Of a DNA stretch of 64,000 nt, positions 1 through 8,346 are shown piece after piece. How positions within the stretch are numbered: position 1 is the first letter of the stretch; each line of letters starts with the position of its first letter. A program made the translations under genes and the position numbers. The stretch comes from Gordonia neofelifaecis NRRL B-59395 (GTDB taxonomy: Bacteria > Actinomycetota > Actinomycetes > Mycobacteriales > Mycobacteriaceae): contig NZ_AEUD01000005.1 of assembly GCF_000192435.1 (NCBI RefSeq), positions 203,884-267,883 on the forward strand. The letters are read 5' to 3'. Under the pieces are notes generated by a model that was not told the origin of the DNA, did not search any database, and saw only the letters and a program-made list of their open reading frames with translations.

Positions 1-226
1 CGATCTGCTCGGCAAGAAGCTCCGTCAGGCGCTCGGCTCGCTGGTGCACGTCAACCTGATCCCGCTGAACCCGACGCCCGGCTCGGAATGGGATGCGAGC
101 CCCAAGCCGGTGGAGGCGGAGTTCGTTCGTCGCGTCCGCGAGCACGGCGTGTCGTGCACCGTGCGCGACACCCGCGGGCAGGAGATCGCCGCGGCGTGCG
201 GACAGCTCGCCGCCGAAGAGAAGTAG
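1..226 (+). CDS. rlmN: 23S rRNA (adenine2503-C2)-methyltransferase RlmN, C-terminal fragment
   Basis: Only the last 74 or so codons are present; the gene enters the window in frame 2 and stops with TAG at 224-226. The visible end carries the typical RlmN tail: [12 protein letters not shown] followed by the substrate-region motif [12 protein letters not shown] and an AACGQLA ending. RlmN is a radical-SAM enzyme that methylates C2 of A2503 in 23S rRNA and A37 of some tRNAs; the radical-SAM Cys cluster lies upstream, outside the window. The identification rests on the conserved C-terminal motifs and on the following DUF2631-dxr-rip1 order, which matches mycobacterial genomes as I recall them. 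Confidence 0.9.
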   Translation, partial: DLLGKKLRQALGSLVHVNLIPLNPTPGSEWDASPKPVEAEFVRRVREHGVSCTVRDTRGQEIAAACGQLAAEEK

Positions 227-251
227 GCCACCGGCGGGTACCCGACCGATA

Positions 252-293
252 TACGAGAAGACCCGGACGACGTGGCGTCCGGGTCTTCTCGTA
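252..293. terminator. Strong bidirectional hairpin terminator
   Basis: A perfect 18-bp inverted repeat (252-269 paired with 276-293) with a 6-base loop lies between the rlmN stop and the 3' end of the convergent DUF2631 gene. It starts TACGAGAAGACCCGGAC on the left. There is no long T tract, as is common in high-GC actinobacteria. Its place between two 3' ends suits a shared terminator. Confidence 0.85.
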
Positions 294-308
294 GCTGTCT
301 GGCGAGCG

Positions 309-572
309 TCAGCGCTTCCAGGTGCCCTTGCGGGGGATCATCTCGTACACCGTGTAGCCGATCAGGGCGACGGCGATGATGATCAGGAAGACGTCCTCGA
401 TGTGCCCGACGTGGTTGCCCTTGAGCATGCCGAGCATGATGATCGCGGTGACGAACGCGGCGGCCGCGATCGACTTGCGCGCGACGCCGTGCCAGCCGAA
501 GCGTGCCGACGGGGCGTCGGCGGGCTCGCGAACCCATCCCGTATCGATGGTCTCGACCTCAGTGCTTGCCAC
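309..572 (-). CDS. DUF2631 family small membrane protein
   Basis: An 87-residue protein with two predicted membrane segments (roughly residues 34-50, [16 protein letters not shown], and 58-76, [19 protein letters not shown]) and a short basic tail RKGTWKR. This pattern and the position beside rlmN and dxr match the actinobacterial DUF2631 family; no biochemical role is known to me. I place the start at the GTG at 570-572 because AAGGAG (complement of 578-583) lies 5 bases upstream of it. An earlier in-frame GTG at 576-578 overlaps that ribosome-binding site. It converges on rlmN across a strong hairpin. Confidence 0.75.
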   Translation of the reverse strand: MASTEVETIDTGWVREPADAPSARFGWHGVARKSIAAAAFVTAIIMLGMLKGNHVGHIEDVFLIIIAVALIGYTVYEMIPRKGTWKR

Positions 573-637
573 GTTCACTCCTTATGACGGCCGGTAGTAG
601 TCCGGGCTACAGCATAACCCGCCCGGTGTGCGCGACA

Positions 638-1807
638 ATGGCGGGTGTGACGACGCGTGTGTTGATTCTCGGATCCACGGGATCCATCGGTACCCAGGCC
701 CTCGAGGTGATCGCCGACCACCCGGAACGATTCCAAGTGGTCGGCCTCGGTGCGGGCGGCGGCAACCTCGATCTGCTCGAACGGCAGGTCGCGGCGACCG
801 GGCTGTCCGCCGACCGGGTCGCGGTGGCCGATTCGGGCGCCGCGACCGTCCTCGGCGACCGTCTCGGTGCCCGCGTCCTGGGCGGCGAGGACGCGATGGT
901 GCAGCTCATCGAGTCGGTCGAGGCCGACGTCGTCCTCAACGGCGTCGTCGGGGCGATCGGATTGCGGCCGAGTCTGGCGGCGCTCGGCACCGGCGCGCGC
1001 CTGGCGCTGGCGAACAAGGAGTCGCTGGTTGCCGGCGGCGCGCTGGTGCTCGATGCGGCGTCGCCCGGCCAGATCGTGCCGGTCGACTCCGAGCACTCGG
1101 CCATCGCGCAGTGCCTGCGCGGCGGCACTCCCGACGAGGTCGACCGGCTGGTGCTGACCGCGTCGGGCGGACCGTTCCGGGGGTGGACCGCGGAGCAGGT
1201 GGCCGATGTCACGCCGGAGCAGGCGGGCAAGCACCCGACGTGGTCGATGGGCCCGATGATCACGCTGAACTCGGCGACCCTGGTGAACAAGGCGCTCGAG
1301 GTCATCGAGGCGCACCTGCTGTTCGGCGTCGACTACGACCGGATCGATGTGACCGTCCATCCGCAGTCGATCGTGCACTCGATGGTGACGTTCGTGGACG
1401 GCGCGACGATCGCGAAGGCGTCGCCGCCGTCGATGAAACTGCCGATCGCACTGGCGCTGGGCTGGCCCGATCGCGTGCCCGGGTCGTCCGCGGCGTGCGA
1501 CTGGTCGACGGCGTCGGCGTGGACCTTCGAGCCCGTCGACGATGCGGTGTTCCCGGCGATCAGCCTGGCGCGGTCGGCGGGCACGGCAGGCGGCAGCCTC
1601 ACCGCGGTCTACAACGCGGCCAACGAGGTCGCCGCCGAGGGCTTCTTCGCCGGGGCCGTCAGCTTCCCGCGAATCGTCGGGATCATCGGCGACGTGCTCG
1701 CCGACGCCGATCAGTGGTCGTCCCGGCCGGGTACCCTGGACGAGGTGCTCGCCGCGGACCAGTGGGCGCGGCGGCGAGCCGCGGCCTTCGTCGCGGCGGA
1801 AGCGTGA
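638..1807 (+). CDS. dxr: 1-deoxy-D-xylulose 5-phosphate reductoisomerase
   Basis: 389 residues. The enzyme rearranges and reduces DXP to 2-C-methyl-D-erythritol 4-phosphate with NADPH and a divalent metal, the first committed step of the MEP isoprenoid pathway and the fosmidomycin target. The N-terminal NADPH loop GSTGSIG, the [11 protein letters not shown] motif and the metal/substrate motif PVDSEHSAI are all present, as is the conserved [13 protein letters not shown] 638 gives [15 protein letters not shown] 647 (MTTRVLI) is an equally short alternative. The later MEP gene ispG is in the same segment, separated by rip1 and a formylglycine-generating enzyme. Length is normal for the family. 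Confidence 0.97.
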   Translation: MAGVTTRVLILGSTGSIGTQALEVIADHPERFQVVGLGAGGGNLDLLERQVAATGLSADRVAVADSGAATVLGDRLGARVLGGEDAMVQLIESVEADVVLNGVVGAIGLRPSLAALGTGARLALANKESLVAGGALVLDAASPGQIVPVDSEHSAIAQCLRGGTPDEVDRLVLTASGGPFRGWTAEQVADVTPEQAGKHPTWSMGPMITLNSATLVNKALEVIEAHLLFGVDYDRIDVTVHPQSIVHSMVTFVDGATIAKASPPSMKLPIALALGWPDRVPGSSAACDWSTASAWTFEPVDDAVFPAISLARSAGTAGGSLTAVYNAANEVAAEGFFAGAVSFPRIVGIIGDVLADADQWSSRPGTLDEVLAADQWARRRAAAFVAAEA

Positions 1808-1896
1808 TCAGGGGCGTAGCGTCCCGTCGCGCTCGCGGGCACACCAGGGAAGTCAAGAGGGGCACGGAGCTCCCACGGTCTTAGGGAGACGTTTCA

Positions 1897-3105
1897 GTGA
1901 GTCTGGTGCTCGGCGTCGCGCTCTTCGCGCTGGCACTGCTGATCTCGATCGCCTGGCACGAGCTCGGCCACATGTGGGCGGCCCAGGCGACCGGGATGAA
2001 GGTGCGGCGGTACTTCGTCGGCTTCGGGCCCACCCTGTGGTCCACCCGTCGCGGCGAGACCGAGTACGGCGTCAAGGCGGTGCCGCTCGGCGGCTTCTGC
2101 GACATCGCGGGCATGACGCCGCATGAGGAGCTCACCGACGACGAACGGGCGCGGGCGATGTACGCCCAGCCGACCTGGAAGCGTCTCGTGGTGCTCGCGG
2201 CCGGACCGATGCAGAACTTCATCCTCGGCTTCGCGCTGGTCGTGATCCTCGGACTCGGCTGGGGACTGCCGATCATCGGCGACCATCCGGTCTACGCCAA
2301 ATCGGTCGAATGCGTCGCCACCAGCACCGACGCCAAGGGCGTACCGGTCGACTGCACGGGCCCGGCGCCCGCCGCCCAAGCCGGAGTGCAGGTCGGCGAT
2401 CAGATCCTCGCGGTCGACGGCCATCAGGTCACCGGTCCCGCAGACATGGTCCAGCAGGTGCAGAAGTCCACCGGCAGCGTGGTGCTGACCGTCGAGCGCG
2501 ACGGGCAGCAGATGGATCTGACGGTCCCGGTCACGCAGGTTCAGCGGATGGTCGCGGGGGAGGGCGACACCCTCGCGCCCGCCGAGGTCGGCGCGATCGG
2601 CGTCGGTCTCGACACCCAGTACGTGAACGAGTACGACATCGTCACCGTCTGGGGCGGTGCGCTCAGCTTCACCGGGGACATCTTCAAAGAGACCTTCAAG
2701 GCGCTGATCTCGCTGCCGACCAAGGTCGTCGGCCTGTGGCATGCGGTCACCGGAGGTGAGCGTGCGGCCGACAGCCCGGTCAGCGTCGTCGGTGCATCGG
2801 TGCTCGGCGGCCAGGCCGTCGAGCACGGCTACTGGGACATGTTCTTCGGTCTGCTGCTGAGCGTGAACTTCTTCCTCGGTGCCTTCAACCTGATCCCGCT
2901 CCTCCCGCTCGACGGCGGGCACATGGCGATCGCGATCTTCGAGAAGATCCGGAACACCCTCCGACGATGGCGGGGGAAGATCCCCGCGGGTCCCGTCGAC
3001 TACTACAAGCTCCTGCCGATCACCTACGCGGTCGTCGTCGTCATGGGTGGGTTCATGCTGCTCACGGTGACGGCGGACGTCATCAACCCGATCAAGGTCT
3101 TCTGA
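1897..3105 (+). CDS. rip1: Site-2 protease, RIP-type zinc metalloprotease (RseP/Rip1)
   Basis: 402 residues. Intramembrane zinc metalloprotease that cleaves anti-sigma factors and other membrane substrates. The zinc motif HELGH is at residues 21-25 in the first membrane segment, a PDZ-like region lies around residues 150-220 (AQAGVQVGDQILAVDG), and the second metal-ligand motif NLIPLLPLDGGH is near residue 331. The C-terminus has the usual last membrane helix. The start is GTG 1897, preceded by AGGGAGA at 1883-1889. A short GC stem (3111-3117/3125-3131) follows the stop and could terminate the transcript. The dxr-rip1-ispG order is conserved in mycobacteria, but here another gene separates rip1 from ispG. 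Confidence 0.95.
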   Translation: MSLVLGVALFALALLISIAWHELGHMWAAQATGMKVRRYFVGFGPTLWSTRRGETEYGVKAVPLGGFCDIAGMTPHEELTDDERARAMYAQPTWKRLVVLAAGPMQNFILGFALVVILGLGWGLPIIGDHPVYAKSVECVATSTDAKGVPVDCTGPAPAAQAGVQVGDQILAVDGHQVTGPADMVQQVQKSTGSVVLTVERDGQQMDLTVPVTQVQRMVAGEGDTLAPAEVGAIGVGLDTQYVNEYDIVTVWGGALSFTGDIFKETFKALISLPTKVVGLWHAVTGGERAADSPVSVVGASVLGGQAVEHGYWDMFFGLLLSVNFFLGAFNLIPLLPLDGGHMAIAIFEKIRNTLRRWRGKIPAGPVDYYKLLPITYAVVVVMGGFMLLTVTADVINPIKVF

Positions 3106-3259
3106 CGGTTCGGCCGGTCGCGGTCCGGCCGGTCAGGCCTGGACAGGCGGTCGGTAGGTGACGTGCCACGGGACGAGCGTGCGGACCGAACAGGCCGCGC
3201 CGGGCGTCCGATGCGCGCCGGGAAGGCGAGTTCGATCGTGCTCGGCACCGCTGCGAGAC

Positions 3260-3265
3260 TAGAAT
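3260..3265 (+). promoter_or_regulatory. -10 element TAGAAT of the formylglycine-generating enzyme gene
   Basis: TAGAAT matches the actinobacterial TANNNT -10 consensus. A start point about 7 bases further on would give a leader of roughly 35-40 bases ending in AGAAGGA (3296-3302) before GTG 3310. The gene therefore appears to have its own promoter rather than depending on rip1. Confidence 0.55.
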
Positions 3266-3309
3266 TCGCTGCGATTCCCATCACGCCGAGACAGCAGAAG
3301 GACGGTGCC

Positions 3310-4224
3310 GTGCCGCCCACCGTGCAGACCCGATCCGCGATCCACCGGAACATGGTCCGGGTGCCTGCCGGTGAGTTCACGATGGGCAGCGACGACTTCT
3401 TCCCGGAGGAACGGCCGGCGCACGCGCGGGAGGTCGGCGCGTTCTGGATCGACCGGCATCCGGTGACCGTCGCGGAGTTCCGTCGCTTCGTCCAGGCGAC
3501 GGGCTACGTCACGGTGGCTGAACGCGACCCGGATCCAGCGCGCTACCCGGACGCCCTCCCGGGCGAACTCCGTGCCGGCGGTCTGGTCTTCGTGCGTCCG
3601 CCGCGGCAGGTCCCGCTCGACGACTGGCGGCGCTGGTGGGCTTATGTCCCCGGCGCGCAGTGGCGCAGACCGTTCGGTCCGGACTCCGACGTTCGCGCCC
3701 GGGACCGACATCCCGTCACACAGGTCGGCATCGACGACGCGCGCGCGTACGCGGAGTGGGCGGGCAAGGCGCTCCCGACGGAGGCCGAGTGGGAGTACGC
3801 GGCCGCGTCCGGCCGCGGGGACACGACGTACGCCTGGGGCGACGAGTTCGCGCCGCGCGGAAGGCGGATGGCGAACACCTGGATGGGTGCGTTCCCCTCC
3901 GAGTTCGTACCCGGCCGCGGGCAGTCTGAGGTACCGGGGACGACTCCGGTCGGAACGTACCCGCCGAACGCGTTCGATCTCGTCGACATGACGGGCAACG
4001 TCTGGGAGTGGACCGAGGACCGGTACTCCGACAGTCACCGGCGCAGTACCTGCTGTCCCCCGACCCGCACCGGTGACGGCGGCGAGGACCACTATGTCGT
4101 CAAGGGCGGTTCGTTCCTGTGCGCCCCGAACTACTGCCTGCGCTATCGCCCGGCGGCGCGACAGTCGCAGGACTCCGACACCAGCTCGTGCCACATCGGC
4201 TTCCGCTGTGTGATCCGCGACTAG
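3310..4224 (+). CDS. Formylglycine-generating enzyme (SUMF1/FGE family)
   Basis: 304 residues. FGE oxidises a Cys (or Ser in anaerobic systems) of type I sulfatases to C-alpha-formylglycine, using copper and O2. The family opening VPAGEFTMGSD, TEAEWEYAAASG, DMTGNVWEWTED and the closing GFRC are present. The two active-site cysteines are C271 and C276 in GGSFLCAPNYC, spaced as in characterised bacterial FGEs, so it is likely a true FGE rather than a general SUMF1 protein. The GTG 3310 start follows AGAAGGA at 7 bases. No sulfatase is encoded in the window, so the substrate must be elsewhere. Confidence 0.9.
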   Translation: MPPTVQTRSAIHRNMVRVPAGEFTMGSDDFFPEERPAHAREVGAFWIDRHPVTVAEFRRFVQATGYVTVAERDPDPARYPDALPGELRAGGLVFVRPPRQVPLDDWRRWWAYVPGAQWRRPFGPDSDVRARDRHPVTQVGIDDARAYAEWAGKALPTEAEWEYAAASGRGDTTYAWGDEFAPRGRRMANTWMGAFPSEFVPGRGQSEVPGTTPVGTYPPNAFDLVDMTGNVWEWTEDRYSDSHRRSTCCPPTRTGDGGEDHYVVKGGSFLCAPNYCLRYRPAARQSQDSDTSSCHIGFRCVIRD

Positions 4225-4248
4225 CGGCGCAGCCGGATCATCGCACTC

Positions 4249-4266
4249 CTGAGTCGGTAGACTCAG
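4249..4266 (+). promoter_or_regulatory. Palindrome containing the ispG -10 element
   Basis: CTGAGTC GGTA GACTCAG is a perfect 7-bp inverted repeat with a 4-base spacer. The -10 hexamer TAGACT (4258-4263) lies inside it, so any protein bound to the palindrome would directly cover the promoter. A leader of about 90 bases then precedes ispG. Confidence 0.5.
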
Positions 4267-4359
4267 AAGGCGATACTGCACGCCGTCCGATGTCGGAAGC
4301 CGGACGGAGATGGCCGGTGAAGGCAGTGCAGGTGACGATCTTCGAGGAGAGAATGGCTC

Positions 4360-5514
4360 ATGACAGATTCGATCGGCCTCGGTATCCCGTCCGGCCCGCC
4401 GCCGGTGCTGGCGCCGCGCCGCAAGACGCGGCAGATCCGGGTCGGCGACGTCGGTGTCGGTAGCGACTTCCCGATCTCCGTGCAGTCCATGTGCACCACC
4501 AAGACCCACGATGTGAACGCGACGCTGCAGCAGATCGCTCAGCTCACGGCGTCCGGCTGCGACATCGTCCGTGTGGCGTGCCCGCGGCAGGAGGACGCCG
4601 ACGCCCTGCCGATCATCGCCCGGAAGTCGCAGATCCCGGTAATCGCCGACATCCACTTCCAGCCGAAGTACATCTTCGCGGCGATCGACGCGGGCTGTGC
4701 CGCGGTCCGCGTGAACCCGGGCAACATCAAGGAGTTCGACGGCCGCGTCAAGGAGGTCGCGAAGGCGGCCGGGGACGCCGGGATCCCGATCCGCATCGGC
4801 GTGAACGCCGGCTCGCTCGACAAGCGGCTGATGGAGAAGTACGGCAAAGCCACCCCCGAGGCGCTGGTCGAGTCGGCCCTCTGGGAGGCGAGCCTGTTCG
4901 AGGAGCACGGCTTCGGCGACATCAAGATCTCGGTCAAGCACAACGACCCCGTGGTGATGGTCGAGGCCTACCGCCAGCTCGCGGCCCAGTGCGACTACCC
5001 GCTGCACCTCGGTGTCACCGAAGCCGGTCCGGCGTTTCAAGGGACCATCAAGTCGGCGGTCGCCTTCGGCGCGCTGCTGAGCGAGGGAATCGGCGACACC
5101 ATCCGCGTCTCCCTGTCGGCACCGCCGGCCGAGGAGATCAAGGTCGGCGACGCCATCCTGCAGTCGCTGAACCTCCGTCCGCGCAAGCTCGAGATCGTGT
5201 CGTGTCCGTCGTGCGGTCGTGCCCAGGTGGACGTCTACAAGCTCGCCGAGGAAGTCAGCGCCGGCCTGGAGGGGATGGAGATCCCGCTCCGCGTCGCGGT
5301 CATGGGCTGTGTGGTGAACGGACCGGGCGAGGCGCGCGAAGCGGACCTGGGTGTCGCGTCCGGCAACGGCAAGGGCCAGATCTTCGTCAAGGGCGAGGTC
5401 ATCAAGACGGTTCCGGAGGCCCAGATCGTCGAGACTCTGATCACCGAAGCGCTGCGTATCGCCGAGGAGTCGGGGGAGACTGGAGGAGGCGCTCCGGTCG
5501 TCTCGGTGAGTTGA
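4360..5514 (+). CDS. ispG: 4-hydroxy-3-methylbut-2-en-1-yl diphosphate synthase IspG (GcpE)
   Basis: 384 residues. It converts MEcPP to HMBPP with a [4Fe-4S] cluster, the penultimate step of the MEP pathway. The N-terminal TIM-barrel motif [15 protein letters not shown] and the [10 protein letters not shown] and RVNPGNI segments are present. The C-terminal cluster ligands lie in CPSCGR and in [13 protein letters not shown] 4360 is preceded by GGAGAGAA at 4345-4352. It is expressed from the TAGACT promoter inside the 4249-4266 palindrome. Length matches other actinobacterial IspG proteins. Confidence 0.97.
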   Translation: MTDSIGLGIPSGPPPVLAPRRKTRQIRVGDVGVGSDFPISVQSMCTTKTHDVNATLQQIAQLTASGCDIVRVACPRQEDADALPIIARKSQIPVIADIHFQPKYIFAAIDAGCAAVRVNPGNIKEFDGRVKEVAKAAGDAGIPIRIGVNAGSLDKRLMEKYGKATPEALVESALWEASLFEEHGFGDIKISVKHNDPVVMVEAYRQLAAQCDYPLHLGVTEAGPAFQGTIKSAVAFGALLSEGIGDTIRVSLSAPPAEEIKVGDAILQSLNLRPRKLEIVSCPSCGRAQVDVYKLAEEVSAGLEGMEIPLRVAVMGCVVNGPGEAREADLGVASGNGKGQIFVKGEVIKTVPEAQIVETLITEALRIAEESGETGGGAPVVSVS

Positions 5515-5564
5515 CGCTCCCGTGGTGTAGACCCTCCGGAGCAAGGTGAGCAGGGAGGTGTGCC

Positions 5565-6401
5565 GTGCTGGGGATTCTCGGTGACCGGCCGCTCGGCGCG
5601 AAGGACGCCGACGCGGTGGCTCGGGCGCTCGACCTCGATCCGGTCGCGTCGTGCATGGTCTCGGCTCGCGTCGAGGCCTACGGCCTGTCGCCTCGCTTTC
5701 TCGGCGGTGAGATGTGGACGGCGTCGGAGCCGGGGGTGTCGCTGGCCTTCTCCGGCGCGAATCTGATGCCGCTCATCGGCGGCCTTCCCGATGTGGACGT
5801 CTTCGCCGACCGCGCGTTGAGCGCGCCGCGACTGTGTTCCTCAGTGGTCGGCGCCGCCGAGCTGGTGCTTCCGCTGTGGGAACGCGTCGCGCCGTCGTGG
5901 GGCCCCGCGCGAGAGGTGCGGGCCGACCAGCCGCTGCTGTCGCTGTCGGGCTATCCGGAGATCACGCCGGACTCGCACGTGCGTCTTGTCACGATGGCCG
6001 ACCTCGATGCGTACTTCCCGGCGGCGGTCGAGATGTTCATCGGCGAAGTGGGAGTCGATCCGACGGCCGGCGACGAGGGGCGGTCGTACCGCCGTCGACT
6101 GGCCGCTCTGATCTCGGCACGGCGGGTTTTCGCACGCTTCGACGGTGATCGCGTGGTGTTCAAGGCGGAGATCGGTTCGATGTCCCGGAAGGTGGGCCAG
6201 ATCCAGGGCGTGTGGGTCGATCCACAATGGCGCGGGCGCGGGTACGGTGCGCTCGGCACGGCGGCGGTGGCCGCGGCGATCGCGCGCCAGGGGCGGATCG
6301 CGAGCCTGTACGTCAACAGTTTCAACGGTGCCGCCCGACAGACGTACCAGCGTGTCGGATTCCGGCAGGTCGGCACCTTCGCGACCGTTCTGGTGGACTG
6401 A
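5565..6401 (+). CDS. GNAT N-acetyltransferase with N-terminal DUF4081-like domain
   Basis: 278 residues. The C-terminal half carries a GNAT fold: the acetyl-CoA pyrophosphate loop reads VDPQWRGRGYGALGTAAV (about residues 216-233) and is followed by YVNSFNGAARQTYQRVGF. The N-terminal half (GDRPLGAKDADAVARALDLDP onward) resembles the domain paired with GNAT in mycobacterial proteins next to ispG. The acceptor is unknown. GTG 5565 has AGGGAGG 7 bases upstream. It may be cotranscribed with ispG across a 50-base gap. Confidence 0.85.
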   Translation: MLGILGDRPLGAKDADAVARALDLDPVASCMVSARVEAYGLSPRFLGGEMWTASEPGVSLAFSGANLMPLIGGLPDVDVFADRALSAPRLCSSVVGAAELVLPLWERVAPSWGPAREVRADQPLLSLSGYPEITPDSHVRLVTMADLDAYFPAAVEMFIGEVGVDPTAGDEGRSYRRRLAALISARRVFARFDGDRVVFKAEIGSMSRKVGQIQGVWVDPQWRGRGYGALGTAAVAAAIARQGRIASLYVNSFNGAARQTYQRVGFRQVGTFATVLVD

Positions 6402-6423
6402 CGGACGCCGCGGCGCGATCGCC

Positions 6424-6429
6424 TAAGAT
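6424..6429 (+). promoter_or_regulatory. Leaderless -10 element TAAGAT
   Basis: TAAGAT ends 8 bases before ATG 6438, placing transcription start at or next to the start codon. It implies a leaderless transcript for the penicillin-binding protein. Confidence 0.65.
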
Positions 6430-6437
6430 CGGAGCCG

Positions 6438-8267
6438 ATGCCCAGTAGATTCCGCGCACGCCGCACCCGGACGGTTCTGATCCCCGTACTCGTCGTGGTC
6501 TCGCTGGTCCTGGCATCGACCTCGTGTGCGACCGAGGACGACGGGCCGCGTTCGGCGGCGCAGTCGTTCCTGAACGGTTTCGCCGATCACGACTTCGCAG
6601 GCGCCGCGAGCCTGACCACCGACCCGCAGCGGTCCCGGAGTCAACTCGCCGAGACGTGGACGGGTCTGGCGGCGACGTCGATGTCGGCGTCGACCGGGCG
6701 AGTCCGGATCGATCGGGACGTGGCCGACGTCCCGGTCACCTACACCTGGACACTCCCCGGCGGCCGCACGTGGGAGTACTCGGCGAACATCGCGATGGGC
6801 CGTAGTGACGCGGGGTGGTCGGTGCGCTGGAAGTCGTCCGCGATTCACCCGAAACTCGGTGCAGATCAACAGCTTTCGCTGTCACAGACGAGCCCCCCAC
6901 GGGCTGCGGTGAACGAATCGGACGGGTCGGAGGTGATGGTCGACGGGACCGTCGTCGGTGTCTCGTTCGACGCCGCGAAGGCAGCTGCCTCCGGGAGCGT
7001 CAGCGACTCGGCGCACCGGCTCGTCGAGGTACTGGGTCCTCTGATTCCGGGACTGAATCCGCAGGTGATCGCCGAGCGGTCGACGGCGCAGAGCGACCCC
7101 TTGCCGATCGGCCGGATCCAGACTGCGGACTTCGACCGCCTCCGCGACCGACTGGCGGTTCCGGGAATCGTCACCACCGACCAGTCGGTGCTGGTGCCGC
7201 GCGACCCCGGGTTCGCTCCCGCGGTGCTGGCGAAGGTGCGCGATCAGGTGGCCGGTGGACTCACCGGCGCGAGCGGGTGGCGGGTGTCGGTGCTCAATCC
7301 CAACGGCCTGGTGGCGGACGTGGTGGCGGACGAGCCGGGCAAGCCCGCACCCGCGGTCCTGCTGACGCTGTCGAGGTCGGTGCAGGACGCCGCGCAGCGC
7401 GCGGTGAACGCAGTCCAGGGCAAGCAGGCGATGCTGGTCGCCGTTCAGGCGTCGACCGGCAAGATCCTGGCGATCGCGCAGAACGCCGACGCCGACCGGG
7501 ACGGCCTCATCGCGACCGCCGGTCTGTATCCCCCGGGGTCGACCTTCAAGATGGTCACCTCGGCCGCGGCCTTCCACGACAAGATGACCGAGCCCGAGGC
7601 GATCGTGCCCTGTCCGGGCGAGATCCAGATCGGCGAGCGGTCGATCCCGAACTACGACGGGTTCTCGCTCGGAGCGGTTCCGCTGCGCACGGCGTTCGCG
7701 CATTCCTGCAACACCACATTCGCCGACCTGGCCAGCCGGATGGGTCCGACCGACCTCGCCCATGCGGCGGCGGCGATGGGGCTCAGTGCGGTCTACGACG
7801 TACCGGGCCTCGACGTCAAGTCCGGGTCGGTGCCCGTCGAGCCGGAGCTGGTCCCACGAAGTGAGGACGGCTTCGGTCAGGGCAAGGTGCTCGCGAGCCC
7901 GCTGGGCATGGCGCTGGTGGCGGCGGCCGCGGCCTCCGGGCACGCACAGGTGCCGAGCTTGATCGACGGCCGCGAGACCAAGGTCACCGGACCGAAGGCG
8001 TCGCTGGAAGCCGAGGTGTACCAGCGGCTGCGGCCGATGATGCGCGCCGTGGTGACCGAGGGCACGGCGACGTCCGTCGCCGAATCCGGAGAGGTGTACG
8101 GGAAGACCGGTGAAGCCGAGGTCGCGGGCGGTTCGCACGCCTGGTTCGCGGGCTATCGCGGCGATATCGCCTTCGCCACCCTCATCGTCTTGGGCGGCGA
8201 CTCGACGAACTCGGTCAACGTCAGTCGCGACTTCCTGAACGGCGTTCCCGAGGGGTATCGGCCGTAG
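6438..8267 (+). CDS. Penicillin-binding protein, NTF2-like/MecA_N plus transpeptidase, probable lipoprotein
   Basis: 609 residues. Class B-like PBP that cross-links peptidoglycan outside the membrane. A basic start and hydrophobic run lead to STSC with Cys30, a weak lipobox. Residues about 40-145 form an NTF2/MecA_N-like domain. The transpeptidase domain has the three motifs STFK (S368, K371), SCN (S423) and KTGEAE (K556), so it should be catalytically competent and penicillin-binding. It matches the lipoprotein PBP located near ispG in mycobacteria. No FtsW/RodA partner is adjacent. Confidence 0.9.
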   Translation: MPSRFRARRTRTVLIPVLVVVSLVLASTSCATEDDGPRSAAQSFLNGFADHDFAGAASLTTDPQRSRSQLAETWTGLAATSMSASTGRVRIDRDVADVPVTYTWTLPGGRTWEYSANIAMGRSDAGWSVRWKSSAIHPKLGADQQLSLSQTSPPRAAVNESDGSEVMVDGTVVGVSFDAAKAAASGSVSDSAHRLVEVLGPLIPGLNPQVIAERSTAQSDPLPIGRIQTADFDRLRDRLAVPGIVTTDQSVLVPRDPGFAPAVLAKVRDQVAGGLTGASGWRVSVLNPNGLVADVVADEPGKPAPAVLLTLSRSVQDAAQRAVNAVQGKQAMLVAVQASTGKILAIAQNADADRDGLIATAGLYPPGSTFKMVTSAAAFHDKMTEPEAIVPCPGEIQIGERSIPNYDGFSLGAVPLRTAFAHSCNTTFADLASRMGPTDLAHAAAAMGLSAVYDVPGLDVKSGSVPVEPELVPRSEDGFGQGKVLASPLGMALVAAAAASGHAQVPSLIDGRETKVTGPKASLEAEVYQRLRPMMRAVVTEGTATSVAESGEVYGKTGEAEVAGGSHAWFAGYRGDIAFATLIVLGGDSTNSVNVSRDFLNGVPEGYRP

Positions 8268-8346
8268 ACCGTCGGCTGGTCGACGGACGCCGACGCGGGT
8301 GCTGTGTAATTCTTGCAGCAATGACCGTACGAAAGGCGGCCCGAGC

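Noticed and set aside
3163-3309. Upstream extension of the formylglycine-generating enzyme from the frame start at 3163
   Set aside because: The extension contains the TAGAAT promoter and lacks family similarity; GTG 3310 has a good ribosome-binding site.
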